Shown: positions 16,608-26,249, counted from the stretch's first letter. The stretch is 37,969 nt of DNA from Asticcacaulis sp. (GCF_027484505.1 NZ_JAIXSV010000101.1:1-37969), one strand, 5' to 3'. Program-made: numbers and translations. The notes: generated from the letters alone by a model not told the origin.

Positions 16608-16871
16608 ATGAGCCAGGTCGTGCGGATTTTGAAGATAGGGGCGGGGATCATCGCTGCCGTCTTTGCGGCTGTGGTGGTACTGGCCCTCTATGCGCCCTAT
16701 GAGGCCGGAAAGGTGTTGCGCGCCTTGAATATCGGCATCAGTGGACAATGGCTGGCCGTCTGGGCCGCCTTTGCGCTGGGGGCGCTCATCGTTTTGGTGG
16801 CCCTGTTCGGCGCGCTGAGCGGCTCCGGCTTTGTGGGCCGTCGCGGGGCGGGCAAACGACGCGAAGACTGA
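16608..16871 (+). CDS. Small two-helix membrane protein
   Basis: This 87-residue protein is of unknown function. Two hydrophobic segments are visible (about 8-28, GAGIIAAVFAAVVVLALYA, and about 47-72, QWLAVWAAFALGALIVLVAL), with a basic C-terminus RRGAGKRRED. GAGG upstream of the ATG could serve as ribosome-binding site. It lies between a DUF805 gene and the pseudouridine synthase, 40 bases after the former, and codon usage matches the neighbours. Confidence 0.65.
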   Translation: MSQVVRILKIGAGIIAAVFAAVVVLALYAPYEAGKVLRALNIGISGQWLAVWAAFALGALIVLVALFGALSGSGFVGRRGAGKRRED

Positions 16872-16914
16872 AAGGCCTATGGGCAAGCGCACACGGCTAT
16901 AGTATGAGCCGCGC

Positions 16915-17790
16915 ATGACCCCGAAAAAGCAGGACAAGCTCAACCGTAAAAAGGCCTCGCGTCAGTCGCCGCAGCACAAGGCCGCCATTGCCGAGCGCGA
17001 ATCCAAAGGTTGGGCCCGCCCGACCCAGACTCCCAAAAACCCGAAGGCCATCGACCGTCCGCTGAAACTGTCCGACGAAGAGATTGTGTGGGTGAAGTCC
17101 ATGCTGATCCACGAAGACGGGGTGATTATGGGCTTCAACAAGCCGTCCAACCTGTCGTCACAGGGCGGGCGCGGCAACTTCCATAATCTCGATGACATGC
17201 TGTGGGCTTTTGCCCGCTCGAACGGTAACAAGCCGCGCCTGCTGCACCGGCTGGACCGCGACACGTCGGGCATTATTCTGGCAGCCAGGACGCGCACCTC
17301 AGCGGCCTTTGTCGGCAATGCCATAGCCGCCCGCGATGTGCACAAGACCTATGTCTGCATCGTCGCCAATCCACATAATCTGAAGGACGAAGGCGTCATC
17401 GACGTGCCTCTGCGTCGTGAAGAGATCGGGCGCGAAGCCTATAGTCGCGTCTGCGCCCCCGACCATCCCGATGCGATGACCGCCCGCACCACCTATCGCG
17501 TGCTCGGCCGCACCGATACCTCGGCGCTGGTGCAATGTGAGCCGTTTACGGGCCGGATGCATCAGATCCGCGTGCACATGGCGCATCTGGGCTGCCCCAT
17601 TGCCGGGGATGTCCGCTACGGCGGCGCGCTCAGTCTGGATGGTCTGCGCGTGCCGCGCCTGATGCTGCATGCCCGCGCCATAGAGTTTCCGCATCCCGAT
17701 GGCGGTCGCCGTCGCTGGGAGGCACCGTTGAGCCCGGATATTCGGGTCCTGTGCGAAGGCCTTGGGCTGGGGAGCGAAAAAACGTCGTAA
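16915..17790 (+). CDS. RluA-family pseudouridine synthase
   Basis: This 291-residue RNA-modifying enzyme isomerises uridine to pseudouridine. The catalytic motif HRLDRDTSG (111-119) gives catalytic Asp114. Other family words are CEPFTGRMHQIRVHMAHLGCPIAGD and VPRLMLHARAIEFPHP. The N-terminus (1-50) is very basic (MTPKKQDKLNRKKASRQS), probably an RNA-binding extension, and there is no recognisable S4 domain. Substrate RNA and exact subfamily cannot be decided from sequence alone. Confidence 0.92.
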   Translation: MTPKKQDKLNRKKASRQSPQHKAAIAERESKGWARPTQTPKNPKAIDRPLKLSDEEIVWVKSMLIHEDGVIMGFNKPSNLSSQGGRGNFHNLDDMLWAFARSNGNKPRLLHRLDRDTSGIILAARTRTSAAFVGNAIAARDVHKTYVCIVANPHNLKDEGVIDVPLRREEIGREAYSRVCAPDHPDAMTARTTYRVLGRTDTSALVQCEPFTGRMHQIRVHMAHLGCPIAGDVRYGGALSLDGLRVPRLMLHARAIEFPHPDGGRRRWEAPLSPDIRVLCEGLGLGSEKTS

Positions 17791-17850
17791 GGCTTCCCGC
17801 CGTTTACGGTAAACACGTATTGAGCTTAACGGCGCATTAGCGATGCTTCT

Positions 17851-17879
17851 TTCTCGGTCATTAATGTGTTTCTTATAAT
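17851..17879 (+). promoter_or_regulatory. Candidate promoter for TadG-like gene
   Basis: A consensus TATAAT (17874-17879) lies 38 bases before the ATG at 17917 in an AT-rich stretch. The best-spaced -35 is TTCTCG (17851-17856), which is weak. Confidence 0.4.
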
Positions 17880-17916
17880 AATTGCCTGACTGTGTATCCT
17901 TTGGGGCAGAAAAGAC

Positions 17917-19629
17917 ATGTTGAAGCAATCCCGCGGTCGTCTGCGCCAAATCCGCGGTCAGGTGCAGAGGGCGGGTTTCTGGAGTAATGCCCGCGGCAAC
18001 ACCCTGATTGTTTTTGGTCTGCTTGCGGCCACTGTAGTGGCGGCCGCCGGGGGCGGGGTCGAGTTCAGCCTGGCTAACGAGCAGAGCAACCGGCTGCAGG
18101 ACGCAGCCGATGCTGCGGCGCTGCGTGGGGCCTTGATGGCCAAGGACGAAACCGCCGCCAAGGCTGCCGCTGATACCGTGTTCAATCTCAACCTGACAGA
18201 CAGCGGCATTACACCGACCTCCAAAGGCCTGACGTTCGAAACGAGTGGTTCGCACAAAACGGCGATTTATACGGCCAGGGCGCAGATCAACACGACCTTT
18301 CTGAGCATGATGGGCATCAAAACGCTCAGCATCGGCGCAACCTCTACCGCCGAAGCCGAAATGCGCAAGTCCGAAATCGCTCTGGTGCTCGACTCGACGG
18401 GGTCCATGTCGCGGGACTCGCGCATGACCAACCTTAAGGCCGCGGTGGACAGTGTGCTGGCTTCGTTGCTGGTCAATGGCCAGAATGTGTGGGATGCTCG
18501 GGTGGGTATCGTGCCCTTTGATACTCAGGTCAATATTCAAGGGGTTCCGGCCGGTGGCATCGCCGGAGAGTTTGGCGAGACGCCCTATACCTATAGCTGC
18601 ACGGGCAGCAGCATGACGGCGGATCGCTGTACCTCCGCGGGGACGACGCGCGATCTGATGTGTAGCGGCGCGGCGGATGTGGCTGCCTGTAAAGCCAATG
18701 CCCGAATCTATGCCTACACGACCAGCGGTGGCACCTATCGAGTGTTTGTGACCTCCTATTATTCGCAAAACAACGGGTCTTGCTGGGCCGGGTACTATTA
18801 CTACAACAGTTGTAATTACACGGTTGTGTCGCGGACCGACTACTATGCCGCCACGACCTGGGCGCGCACGAACAACACCAGCAATTCCACGGCGTGGCCT
18901 TGGGGGGCCTATTATGATCGCCCCAATAACAATTATGCGCAGTATACGGGCACGATCACCGCGACGCCGACCAGCGCCGGGGGCTATGGCTCAGGATCGA
19001 CGACGACCATCAAGGACAACACCACCATTACGGCCAATTCGGACCTTTTGGGCGTCGGCACCGATAGCTGGAACGGCTGTGTCATCGACCGCAAGCAACC
19101 CTATGATGTGTCGGGCCAATCCCCCATAGCTTCCAATGCTGACACGCTTTATCCGGCGGCCAAATGCGCCACCAACAACCTTTTGCCGGTGATGGGGCTG
19201 ACCACGGATATTGCCGCTGTGCGTGCCCATGCCCAGAAGCTGACACCGGCCGGCAATACCAATATCACTATCGGTGTGCAGTGGGGTATGGAGCTTTTGT
19301 CGCCGGAACTGCCGTTCAATACGGCCAAGGCCTACAGTGACAAGACCAACTACAAGTACATGATCGTCATTACCGACGGTGAAAACACACAGAACCGGTG
19401 GACCACCTCGGCGTCTTCGATCAATGCCCGAACACTGCTGGCCTGTCAGGCGGCGAAGGATCTGGGGATCACCGTCTATACGATCCGCGTCATGGAGGGG
19501 AACTCCGACATGCTCAGATCCTGCGCCAGCCGTCCGGAATACTTCTATGATGTCACGGCCGCCAGCCAGTTGACCTCGACTCTGGCTAAGGTCTTCTACT
19601 CGATCCAGAGCACGCGCCTGACGAAGTAA
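17917..19629 (+). CDS. TadG-like protein with von Willebrand A domain
   Basis: This 570-residue protein has a basic N-terminus, then RGNTLIVFGLLAATVVAAAGGGVEFS (from residue 26), the TadE/TadG pilin-like membrane segment; the following SNRLQDAADAAALRGAL is typical of TadG proteins. A vWA domain begins near 152 with EIALVLDSTGSMS, where D159-S-T-G-S163 is a MIDAS metal site, and continues to the C-terminus. It is split by a long insert (about 240-380) rich in Tyr, Asn, Thr, Ser and some Cys. The protein is likely inner-membrane anchored with the vWA domain in the periplasm or outside. A paralogue follows 137 bases downstream. No other tad/cpa genes are nearby. Confidence 0.88.
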   Translation: MLKQSRGRLRQIRGQVQRAGFWSNARGNTLIVFGLLAATVVAAAGGGVEFSLANEQSNRLQDAADAAALRGALMAKDETAAKAAADTVFNLNLTDSGITPTSKGLTFETSGSHKTAIYTARAQINTTFLSMMGIKTLSIGATSTAEAEMRKSEIALVLDSTGSMSRDSRMTNLKAAVDSVLASLLVNGQNVWDARVGIVPFDTQVNIQGVPAGGIAGEFGETPYTYSCTGSSMTADRCTSAGTTRDLMCSGAADVAACKANARIYAYTTSGGTYRVFVTSYYSQNNGSCWAGYYYYNSCNYTVVSRTDYYAATTWARTNNTSNSTAWPWGAYYDRPNNNYAQYTGTITATPTSAGGYGSGSTTTIKDNTTITANSDLLGVGTDSWNGCVIDRKQPYDVSGQSPIASNADTLYPAAKCATNNLLPVMGLTTDIAAVRAHAQKLTPAGNTNITIGVQWGMELLSPELPFNTAKAYSDKTNYKYMIVITDGENTQNRWTTSASSINARTLLACQAAKDLGITVYTIRVMEGNSDMLRSCASRPEYFYDVTAASQLTSTLAKVFYSIQSTRLTK

Positions 19630-19766
19630 AGTGATATTTCCTGATTTGTTTCAGGTGCTTCCAAGCTTTTCCTTGTGCGACATGACAGGGTTTTGCAATA
19701 GAGTGAATCTTAAGCTTTGGCGCGTAAATTGCAGGTGCCAAACCGAACAGAGACACGGATACCCCC

Positions 19767-21233
19767 ATGCGCCTGCCTGACTTCTTCCGCGATCGCCGTG
19801 GCAACACGGCCGTTATGTTCGGTCTGTTTTTCTTTCTGCTGACGGCGGCCATGGCCGGCGCGCTGGACTTTTCGACCGTCATTTCCCGTCGGGCCAAGGC
19901 GCAGGATGCGCTGGACGCGGCGACCCTGGCCGTGGCGATCCTGCGTCCGTCTACGGTTGAGCAGGCCAAGACGGCAGCGACCTTACGCCTCAATAAGGAA
20001 CTGGGCGACAATCCGGACAAGGTAGCCATAGACCAGTTCCAGTATGACACGGCGACGCGCACCTACTATGTGACGGCCAAGGGGAGCTATAAAACCTTTC
20101 TTCTGGGCGTCGTGAACATCAAGGAGATGCCTTATCAGGTGCTCAGCAAGACCATTCAGGCGGCCAATGGCACGCTGGAGCTGTCGCTGGTGCTCGATAA
20201 TACCGATTCGATGGGTGAGCTTCTGGATGGGTCCAAGTCTAGACTGGATGTGCTGAAGACTGCGGCGACCAACCTTGTCAACACGATCATGACGGACGCT
20301 AACAAGGACTATGTTAAAGTTGCCATCGTGCCCTATGCCAACTATGTCAATGTCGGTGTGGCCAATCGCAATCAGCCCTGGGTTTCGGTTGGTGGCGATT
20401 ATACGGTGCCTGCAGCGGCTAAGACCTGTACAGAGATCAAAACGAAGAGAGTTTGTAAGGGCGGATATACGACTACCTGTAGCGATCTAAGGGATGGTGT
20501 TCCGTACACCTATCCATGTAAGAAAGGTGAGGTTTGTACGGATGAGCCCATCACACCTTACATATCCTGTACTAATCCTCAACCCACCTACTACAAGTGG
20601 TATGGCTGCGTGCGTCATCAGGTCGATTCCAAGACCAAATTGCTCGTCATGCCTGATCCGCTGACAGCCTATACAGGTGTCCTTGAAACGGCGCAGAACT
20701 GCCCAATGCCTATACAGCCGCTGACCAATGACAAGACTGTGGTGACCAATTCTATCAAGGGGCTGGTCAATAAAATAGGTAACTATAAACCAGATACTTT
20801 TATTCCTGGCGGTTTGCATTGGGGCGTCAATACGCTCTCGCCGCCCGCGCCCTTCAAGGAAGGGCAAGCCTATGATGCCAAGAACAAGGAACCGAAGAAA
20901 GTCATTGTTCTGATGACGGATGGGGCCAATACGCTTTATACGAACTCTTCCGGTCAAACGGTATCGGCAAAGAACGGTAATCCGCCCACGATCAACACCA
21001 CACTGATCGCACCGACCTACACGGCACAAGATAATGTGTGTAAATACGCCAAGGGCAAGAATATCGAAATCTTCGTTATCGGCCTTGGGGTGACGGACCC
21101 CACGGCGCTGAGCGCACTGAAATCCTGCGCCACGGATGCCCAGCACTATTTCGATGCCCAGAGTGCGAATGAGTTGATTCAGGCATTTAACATCATCGGC
21201 GGCAAGCTGAGCGTCGTGCGCCTGATGCAATAG
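19767..21233 (+). CDS. TadG-like protein with von Willebrand A domain (paralogue)
   Basis: This 488-residue protein has the same layout as the gene upstream: RDRRGNTAVMFGLFFFLLTAAMAGALDFS (membrane segment), AKAQDALDAATLAVAI, then a vWA domain from LSLVLDNTDSMG (D144, T146, S148 form the MIDAS pattern) to GLGVTDPTALSALKSC. The insert in the vWA domain (about 218-285) is Cys-rich (Cys at 221, 230, 238, 251, 257, 268, 281) and unlike that of the paralogue. The DNA encoding it (roughly 20430-20600) is AT-richer than its surroundings. Disulfide-bonded surface exposure is plausible. A terminator follows at 21305. Confidence 0.88.
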   Translation: MRLPDFFRDRRGNTAVMFGLFFFLLTAAMAGALDFSTVISRRAKAQDALDAATLAVAILRPSTVEQAKTAATLRLNKELGDNPDKVAIDQFQYDTATRTYYVTAKGSYKTFLLGVVNIKEMPYQVLSKTIQAANGTLELSLVLDNTDSMGELLDGSKSRLDVLKTAATNLVNTIMTDANKDYVKVAIVPYANYVNVGVANRNQPWVSVGGDYTVPAAAKTCTEIKTKRVCKGGYTTTCSDLRDGVPYTYPCKKGEVCTDEPITPYISCTNPQPTYYKWYGCVRHQVDSKTKLLVMPDPLTAYTGVLETAQNCPMPIQPLTNDKTVVTNSIKGLVNKIGNYKPDTFIPGGLHWGVNTLSPPAPFKEGQAYDAKNKEPKKVIVLMTDGANTLYTNSSGQTVSAKNGNPPTINTTLIAPTYTAQDNVCKYAKGKNIEIFVIGLGVTDPTALSALKSCATDAQHYFDAQSANELIQAFNIIGGKLSVVRLMQ

Positions 21234-21304
21234 CTGCGGCAGAAAAGCAGCGCTGCCTCAGATAAGCGTCTTTTCTCAAGCGGTTGACGGTGTTAAGCGA
21301 AGAG

Positions 21305-21331
21305 GCGGGGACTTTCTGTTCCCGCTTTTTT
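21305..21331 (+). terminator. Rho-independent terminator after TadG-like genes
   Basis: GCGGGGAC (21305-21312) pairs with GTTCCCGC (21318-21325), eight pairs including one G-U, with loop TTTCT and six T after the stem. It ends 13 bases before the ATG of the next gene at 21345. Confidence 0.8.
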
Positions 21332-21344
21332 CGTGGGATGGGTC

Positions 21345-21758
21345 ATGAACCAGAAAATCGACTGGACCGAACTGTTCTTTTCGTCCACCGGACGGGTGCG
21401 TCAGACGCCGTTTCTGATCGCTCTGGCCGTGCTGGTCGGGCTGTTCATGATCTATGACTCGGCCATTACCGGTGCACCACGTGTGCTGACCGGGTGGGTG
21501 GTCTATCCGGCGCTGCTGTTTTGTGCCGCGTGCGTGCTGTCGAAGCGCCTACACGACCGGGGGCGCTCCGGTTGGTGGGCGGCGGTGATCCTGATTGCGT
21601 TTATGATGGTGTGGCCGCGCCCGGATAACTTCCTCGACTTTGTCGGGGCGCTGGTGCTGCTGTGGGCCGCCATTGACTTAGGCGCGATGCCCGGCGAACG
21701 AGGGGCAAACAGATACGGCCGTTCCACGCGGTTTGCCGAGCCCATTGAGACTGTTTGA
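21345..21758 (+). CDS. DUF805 membrane protein (third copy)
   Basis: This protein of about 137 residues starts at MNQKIDW, preceded by GGGATGGG. The DUF805 features are STGRVRQTPFLIALAVLVGLF, LSKRLHDRGRSGWWAAVIL and a last hydrophobic segment before GAMPGERGANRYG. It is shorter than the other two copies, lacking their N-terminal extension, so it is a canonical stand-alone DUF805. It converges with lipB, the stops being 3 bases apart. Confidence 0.9.
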   Translation: MNQKIDWTELFFSSTGRVRQTPFLIALAVLVGLFMIYDSAITGAPRVLTGWVVYPALLFCAACVLSKRLHDRGRSGWWAAVILIAFMMVWPRPDNFLDFVGALVLLWAAIDLGAMPGERGANRYGRSTRFAEPIETV

Positions 21759-21761
21759 CGC

Positions 21762-22511
21762 TTATTCGGCCAGATCAACCAGCCCGAAGCGCGTGATAAA
21801 TTCCTGACGCAGGGCGTAGTCCACCTCATCCATCGTTACCGGCAGGCCCAGATCAATCAGGCTGGTCACGCCGTGTTCCGAGATGCCGCACGGCACTATG
21901 CCATTGAAATGGCTGAGGTCCGGTTCGACATTCAGGCTGATACCGTGAAAACTGACCCAGCGGCGCAGCTTGATGCCGATGGCGGCTATTTTATCTTCGG
22001 GAACCGGTGTGATGCCCTTATCGCGGCGTTCGACCCACACGCCAACGCGCCCGTCGCGGATATGGCCTTCGACATTGAACTGCCACAGGGTGCCGATGAT
22101 CCAGCCTTCCAGCGCCTTGATAAAAGCGCGGATGTCTTTGGTGCGCCGGTTGAGGTCCAGCATCACATAGATCACCCGCTGGCCGGGGCCGTGATAGGTG
22201 AATTGCCCACCGCGTGCGCTGTCGAACACCTCGAAACGCTCAGGCTCCAGCAGGTCTTCGCGCTTGGCCGATACACCGGCCGTGTAAAGCGGCGGGTGCT
22301 CGATCAGCCAGATCAGCTCGCGCGCCTCGCCCTTGAGGATGGCTTCGACGCGGGCCTCCATCGCGGCCACGGCGTCGGGATAGGGCACCTGACCCGCAGA
22401 CATGCGCCATTCCGGCAGACCGTTTTCCGGGTCTTTCAGGAAAAAGTCCGGCGACACAAAATCGGACGGAGTGTCATCGGAATCTGCGGGGCTTAACCTG
22501 TCGTTCAGCAT
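21762..22511 (-). CDS. lipB: Octanoyltransferase LipB
   Basis: LipB moves octanoyl from acyl carrier protein to lipoyl domains, the first step of lipoate synthesis, in the cytoplasm. Family motifs are [48 protein letters not shown] (Lys181 with start at 22511) and GIVPCGI with catalytic Cys208. The frame stays open to an ATG at 22565, but that start would overlap the divergent fliN-like gene, so I prefer ATG 22511; an even later start is possible because the first 35 residues ([18 protein letters not shown]) are not conserved-looking. No clear Shine-Dalgarno is seen at 22511. Confidence 0.95.
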   Translation of the reverse strand: MLNDRLSPADSDDTPSDFVSPDFFLKDPENGLPEWRMSAGQVPYPDAVAAMEARVEAILKGEARELIWLIEHPPLYTAGVSAKREDLLEPERFEVFDSARGGQFTYHGPGQRVIYVMLDLNRRTKDIRAFIKALEGWIIGTLWQFNVEGHIRDGRVGVWVERRDKGITPVPEDKIAAIGIKLRRWVSFHGISLNVEPDLSHFNGIVPCGISEHGVTSLIDLGLPVTMDEVDYALRQEFITRFGLVDLAE

Positions 22512-22553
22512 GTTCGGCCATTCTGCGGCGGATGGGGTAGGACTCCTCCCTAT

Positions 22554-22835
22554 ATGGGCATTCAAGGGATCAAGTCGAGCGTGTCGTCTCAGGTCAATTC
22601 CGTACCGGTGGAAATCTCAGTGCTTCTGGGGCGTTCCGTCCTGCCGATGCAGCAACTTCTGCGCATGGGCCGCGGCGCGGTGATCCCGCTGGATGCACGT
22701 GAGCACGATGAGGTGTGGATACTGGCCAACAATCACCCCGTCGCGCGCGGTGAAATCCAGATTTTCGAAGAGAAAATCTCGATCGTGGTTACCCGCCCGG
22801 CCAATGTCTATGACTTTATGGCCCTGGGGAATTAG
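22554..22835 (+). CDS. fliN: FliN-like flagellar motor switch (SpoA domain) protein
   Basis: This 93-residue protein is almost entirely a SpoA/FliN C-terminal domain: [31 protein letters not shown], then [17 protein letters not shown] and a short tail VYDFMALGN. FliN forms the bottom of the flagellar C-ring and sets rotation direction and export. It stands alone, divergent from lipB, without other flagellar genes in the window. The length fits a minimal FliN. The gene symbol is by family; other SpoA-domain proteins are possible. Confidence 0.85.
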   Translation: MGIQGIKSSVSSQVNSVPVEISVLLGRSVLPMQQLLRMGRGAVIPLDAREHDEVWILANNHPVARGEIQIFEEKISIVVTRPANVYDFMALGN

Positions 22836-22855
22836 ACGAGGATAGCGTAACGTCT

Positions 22856-22930
22856 CTTACACCTCCCCAGCTTGCTGGGGAGGGGGACCACACGAGCCCG
22901 CATAGCGGGCAAGATGTGGTGGTGGGGTAT
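22856..22930. repeat. Left structured inverted repeat flanking DUF559 gene
   Basis: This copy contains CCTCCCCAGC-tt-GCTGGGGAGG, then ACCACA (22887-22892) pairing TGTGGT (22915-22920), enclosing the hairpin GCCCGC-ata-GCGGGC (22896-22910). It is an inverted, diverged copy of 23316-23386. Its inner end GGGGTATCTTT is shared with the repeat at 27275-27395. Confidence 0.85.
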
Positions 22931-22982
22931 CTTTGGGGGCAACATGACCGACATTCGCCGCAAAACCGCACTGGCGCGATAG

Positions 22983-23315
22983 ATGCGCAAAGTGCTGACC
23001 ACGCCGGAATGGTTGCTGTGGGAACGCTTGAAGCACCGCAGCGATGGCCTGATCTTCAAGCGCCAGTTTGCGATAGGGCCGTACATCCTTGATTTTTATT
23101 GTTTCAAGGCACGTCTGGCTGTTGAAGTGGACGGCACGTTGCACAGTCTGAATGAACGGGTGGAAAAAGATGCTGCGCGCGATGCATGGTTACGGTCGCA
23201 AGGGCTTGAGGTTTGCCGCCTGGCTGCCGCCGATGTGTACCGGGATGCTGATGGCGTTGCTGATAGGGTGAGGTTGCTGGCTCTGGAAAGAGCGGCGCGT
23301 TTTTCAAAAAGATAA
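22983..23315 (+). CDS. DUF559 endonuclease-like protein (5' end broken by TAG)
   Basis: This DUF559 protein is 110 residues as written; the family is related to Vsr and other restriction-endonuclease-like folds. The core is well kept: TTPEWLLWERLKHRSDGLIFKRQFAIGPYILDFYCFKARLAVEVDG. Asp in ILDFYC and Glu in AVEVDG are the usual nuclease residues, and LRSQGLEVCRLAAADV follows. Upstream in the same frame ATG 22944 would give MTDIRRKTALAR, a fitting family N-terminus, but a TAG at 22980-22982 immediately precedes the ATG at 22983. The gene is thus either a recent nonsense mutant, reinitiated at 22983, or a sequencing difference. It is enclosed by inverted repeats that touch both ends. Confidence 0.8.
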   Translation: MRKVLTTPEWLLWERLKHRSDGLIFKRQFAIGPYILDFYCFKARLAVEVDGTLHSLNERVEKDAARDAWLRSQGLEVCRLAAADVYRDADGVADRVRLLALERAARFSKR

Positions 23316-23386
23316 GCCCCCCACCACCGCATCTCACCGCCTTTGGCGGCTCGTGCGGTCCCCCCAACACGTTGGGGAGGTATAAG
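23316..23386. repeat. Right structured inverted repeat flanking DUF559 gene
   Basis: This is the reverse complement of the left copy with substitutions. ACCGCA (23326-23331) pairs TGCGGT (23354-23359), enclosing CCGCC-ttt-GGCGG (23337-23349); the outer hairpin is CCCCAAC-ac-GTTGGGG. Where the left copy has A-T pairs this one has G-C pairs, so pairing is kept. It begins at the base after the DUF559 stop. Confidence 0.85.
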
Positions 23387-23422
23387 ATATTATTTCAGTA
23401 TAGTGGGGCATGGAAGACGCTT

Positions 23423-23971
23423 ATGACCAAACGATACATCTCCGATATTCTGTATCGCCGTCAGCGTCGAACAAAGACGATGATGCGAAACATGAAGGTG
23501 TGGTCGGAAACGCTTGCCGATGAATGGCCGGAGGCAACACCGCGTGGACGGGGATTTCATAACTGGAAAACGCCTGTCTGGAGCGGGCTGATCAATCCGC
23601 CTCGATCCTCGCTGCATACCCAGCGCCGTTATATAGAGCTTATCCTGCGCGCGGCCGCAAAGATGCAATCCAGCAAACCTGAACACCTCCAACACGCACG
23701 GGTAACGGCGATAATTTCTTATCCAGACCTGTTTCGCAGCAGCGTAGATGTGTTTTTCGATCAGGACTATTGGGCGGCTTTCGCGATCCGTTCTGATGCG
23801 AATGATCTATGGACGCCCCTACCGACCTCGCGCAGTCTGATGAAGTCCTACGGCTTGAAAGTACCCGCAGGCTTCAGGGAGCAAGGCTACAGCACCTACT
23901 GGCGCGACGATGACTTTGATCCGCCATATGAAAACCGGCAGCAGGTCTGGATTTACAGCGAAGTGATGTAA
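23423..23971 (+). CDS. DUF3916-like hypothetical protein
   Basis: This soluble protein of about 182 residues starts at MTKRYIS (GGAAG 6 bases upstream); the longer open frame from 23372 would run through the flanking repeat. The pattern NWKTPVWSGLINPPRSS, QRRYIELILRAAAKM, ARVTAIISYPDLFRSSVDVFFDQDYW and LKVPAGFREQGYSTYWRDDDF resembles DUF3916, whose function is unknown. GC content is visibly lower than in the neighbouring lipB and groEL genes, suggesting acquisition from elsewhere. It ends just before a terminator shared with the convergent groESL operon. Confidence 0.65.
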   Translation: MTKRYISDILYRRQRRTKTMMRNMKVWSETLADEWPEATPRGRGFHNWKTPVWSGLINPPRSSLHTQRRYIELILRAAAKMQSSKPEHLQHARVTAIISYPDLFRSSVDVFFDQDYWAAFAIRSDANDLWTPLPTSRSLMKSYGLKVPAGFREQGYSTYWRDDDFDPPYENRQQVWIYSEVM

Positions 23972-23972
23972 A

Positions 23973-24000
23973 AAAGAGCGGGTCGTGAGACCCGCTCTTT
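23973..24000 (-). terminator. Bidirectional terminator between DUF3916-like gene and groESL
   Basis: AAAGAGCGGGTC (23973-23984) pairs perfectly with GACCCGCTCTTT (23989-24000) around GTGA. On minus it is followed by six T, a good terminator about 100 bases after groEL. On plus only three T are present, but it starts 2 bases after the stop, so it can serve both strands. Confidence 0.8.
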
Positions 24001-24068
24001 CCACATTGGACTCGGAAATTTTGCGACGGGCCGACCCCAGCAAAATTTTCTCGCTATGTACTTTTTTC

Positions 24069-24097
24069 CACGTCCCGATCCGCAGGATCGGGACGTG
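24069..24097 (-). other. Hairpin directly after groEL stop
   Basis: CACGTCCCGATCC (24069-24081) and GGATCGGGACGTG (24085-24097) form a perfect 13-bp stem with loop GCA, 7 bases after the groEL stop codon. No T tract follows on minus, so I read it as an mRNA 3'-end stabiliser or helper of the terminator at 23973. Confidence 0.6.
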
Positions 24098-24104
24098 AGC
24101 CAAA

Positions 24105-25772
<1,668 letters not shown>

Positions 25773-25799
25773 TTATCGGGATAGGGGGGGCAGAGCGGA

Positions 25800-26090
25800 T
25801 TAACGCTCAACCACACCCAGGATGTCGGATTCTTTGAGGATCAGCAGGTCTTCGCCATCAAGCTTGACCTCGGTGCCGCCCCACTTACCGAACAGAATGC
25901 GGTCGCCGACCTTGACGTCCAGAGCGACTTGCTCGCCCTTTTCGTTGCGGGCGCCCGGCCCGACAGCGACGACTTCGCCTTCTTGCGGCTTTTCCTTGGC
26001 CGTATCAGGGATGATGATCCCGCCCTTGGTCTTGGCTTCTTCTTCAACGCGCTTCACGAGAACGCGGTCGCCCAGCGGACGAAAGCTCAT
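25800..26090 (-). CDS. groES: Co-chaperonin GroES (Hsp10)
   Basis: This 96-residue GroES is complete. It opens [24 protein letters not shown], with the mobile loop region [17 protein letters not shown] and the C-terminal [16 protein letters not shown]. It forms the lid on GroEL. GGAG lies 6 bases before the ATG. It is the first gene of the heat-shock operon, preceded by CIRCE and a promoter. Confidence 0.99.
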   Translation of the reverse strand: MSFRPLGDRVLVKRVEEEAKTKGGIIIPDTAKEKPQEGEVVAVGPGARNEKGEQVALDVKVGDRILFGKWGGTEVKLDGEDLLILKESDILGVVER

Positions 26091-26120
26091 ATGATGTCTC
26101 CGATGTTATTCAGATGAATG

Positions 26121-26147
26121 TTAGCACTCAGTATGCCTGAGTGCTAA
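26121..26147 (-). promoter_or_regulatory. CIRCE operator (HrcA binding site)
   Basis: TTAGCACTC (26121-26129), nine bases, GAGTGCTAA (26139-26147) is a perfect CIRCE palindrome, the site of the HrcA repressor. It lies in the 5' untranslated part of groES, 31 bases before the start, immediately downstream of the predicted transcription start. Confidence 0.97.
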
Positions 26148-26156
26148 CGCGCCCCT

Positions 26157-26185
26157 GAGTTAGGGTTGCGACCGCGGAGAGTCAA
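26157..26185 (-). promoter_or_regulatory. groESL promoter
   Basis: Reading minus, TTGACT (26185-26180) and TAACTC (26162-26157) are 17 bases apart, placing the start near 26150, just before CIRCE. A heat-shock sigma-factor promoter may overlap, but I cannot separate it from this one by eye. Confidence 0.55.
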
Positions 26186-26249
26186 GAAGCGGCGAAGCGG
26201 ATTCGTGTGAAATTTTTTCGCCGGGCTTGAGGTGATACGAGAAGGTCAA

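Noticed and set aside
17917-21233. Complete tad/cpa pilus locus
   Set aside because: Only two TadG-like vWA proteins are present; no TadA ATPase, secretin, Flp pilin or prepilin peptidase is in the window.
22856-23386. Insertion sequence with transposase
   Set aside because: The enclosed gene is a DUF559 nuclease, not a known transposase, and no target-site duplication is evident at the ends.
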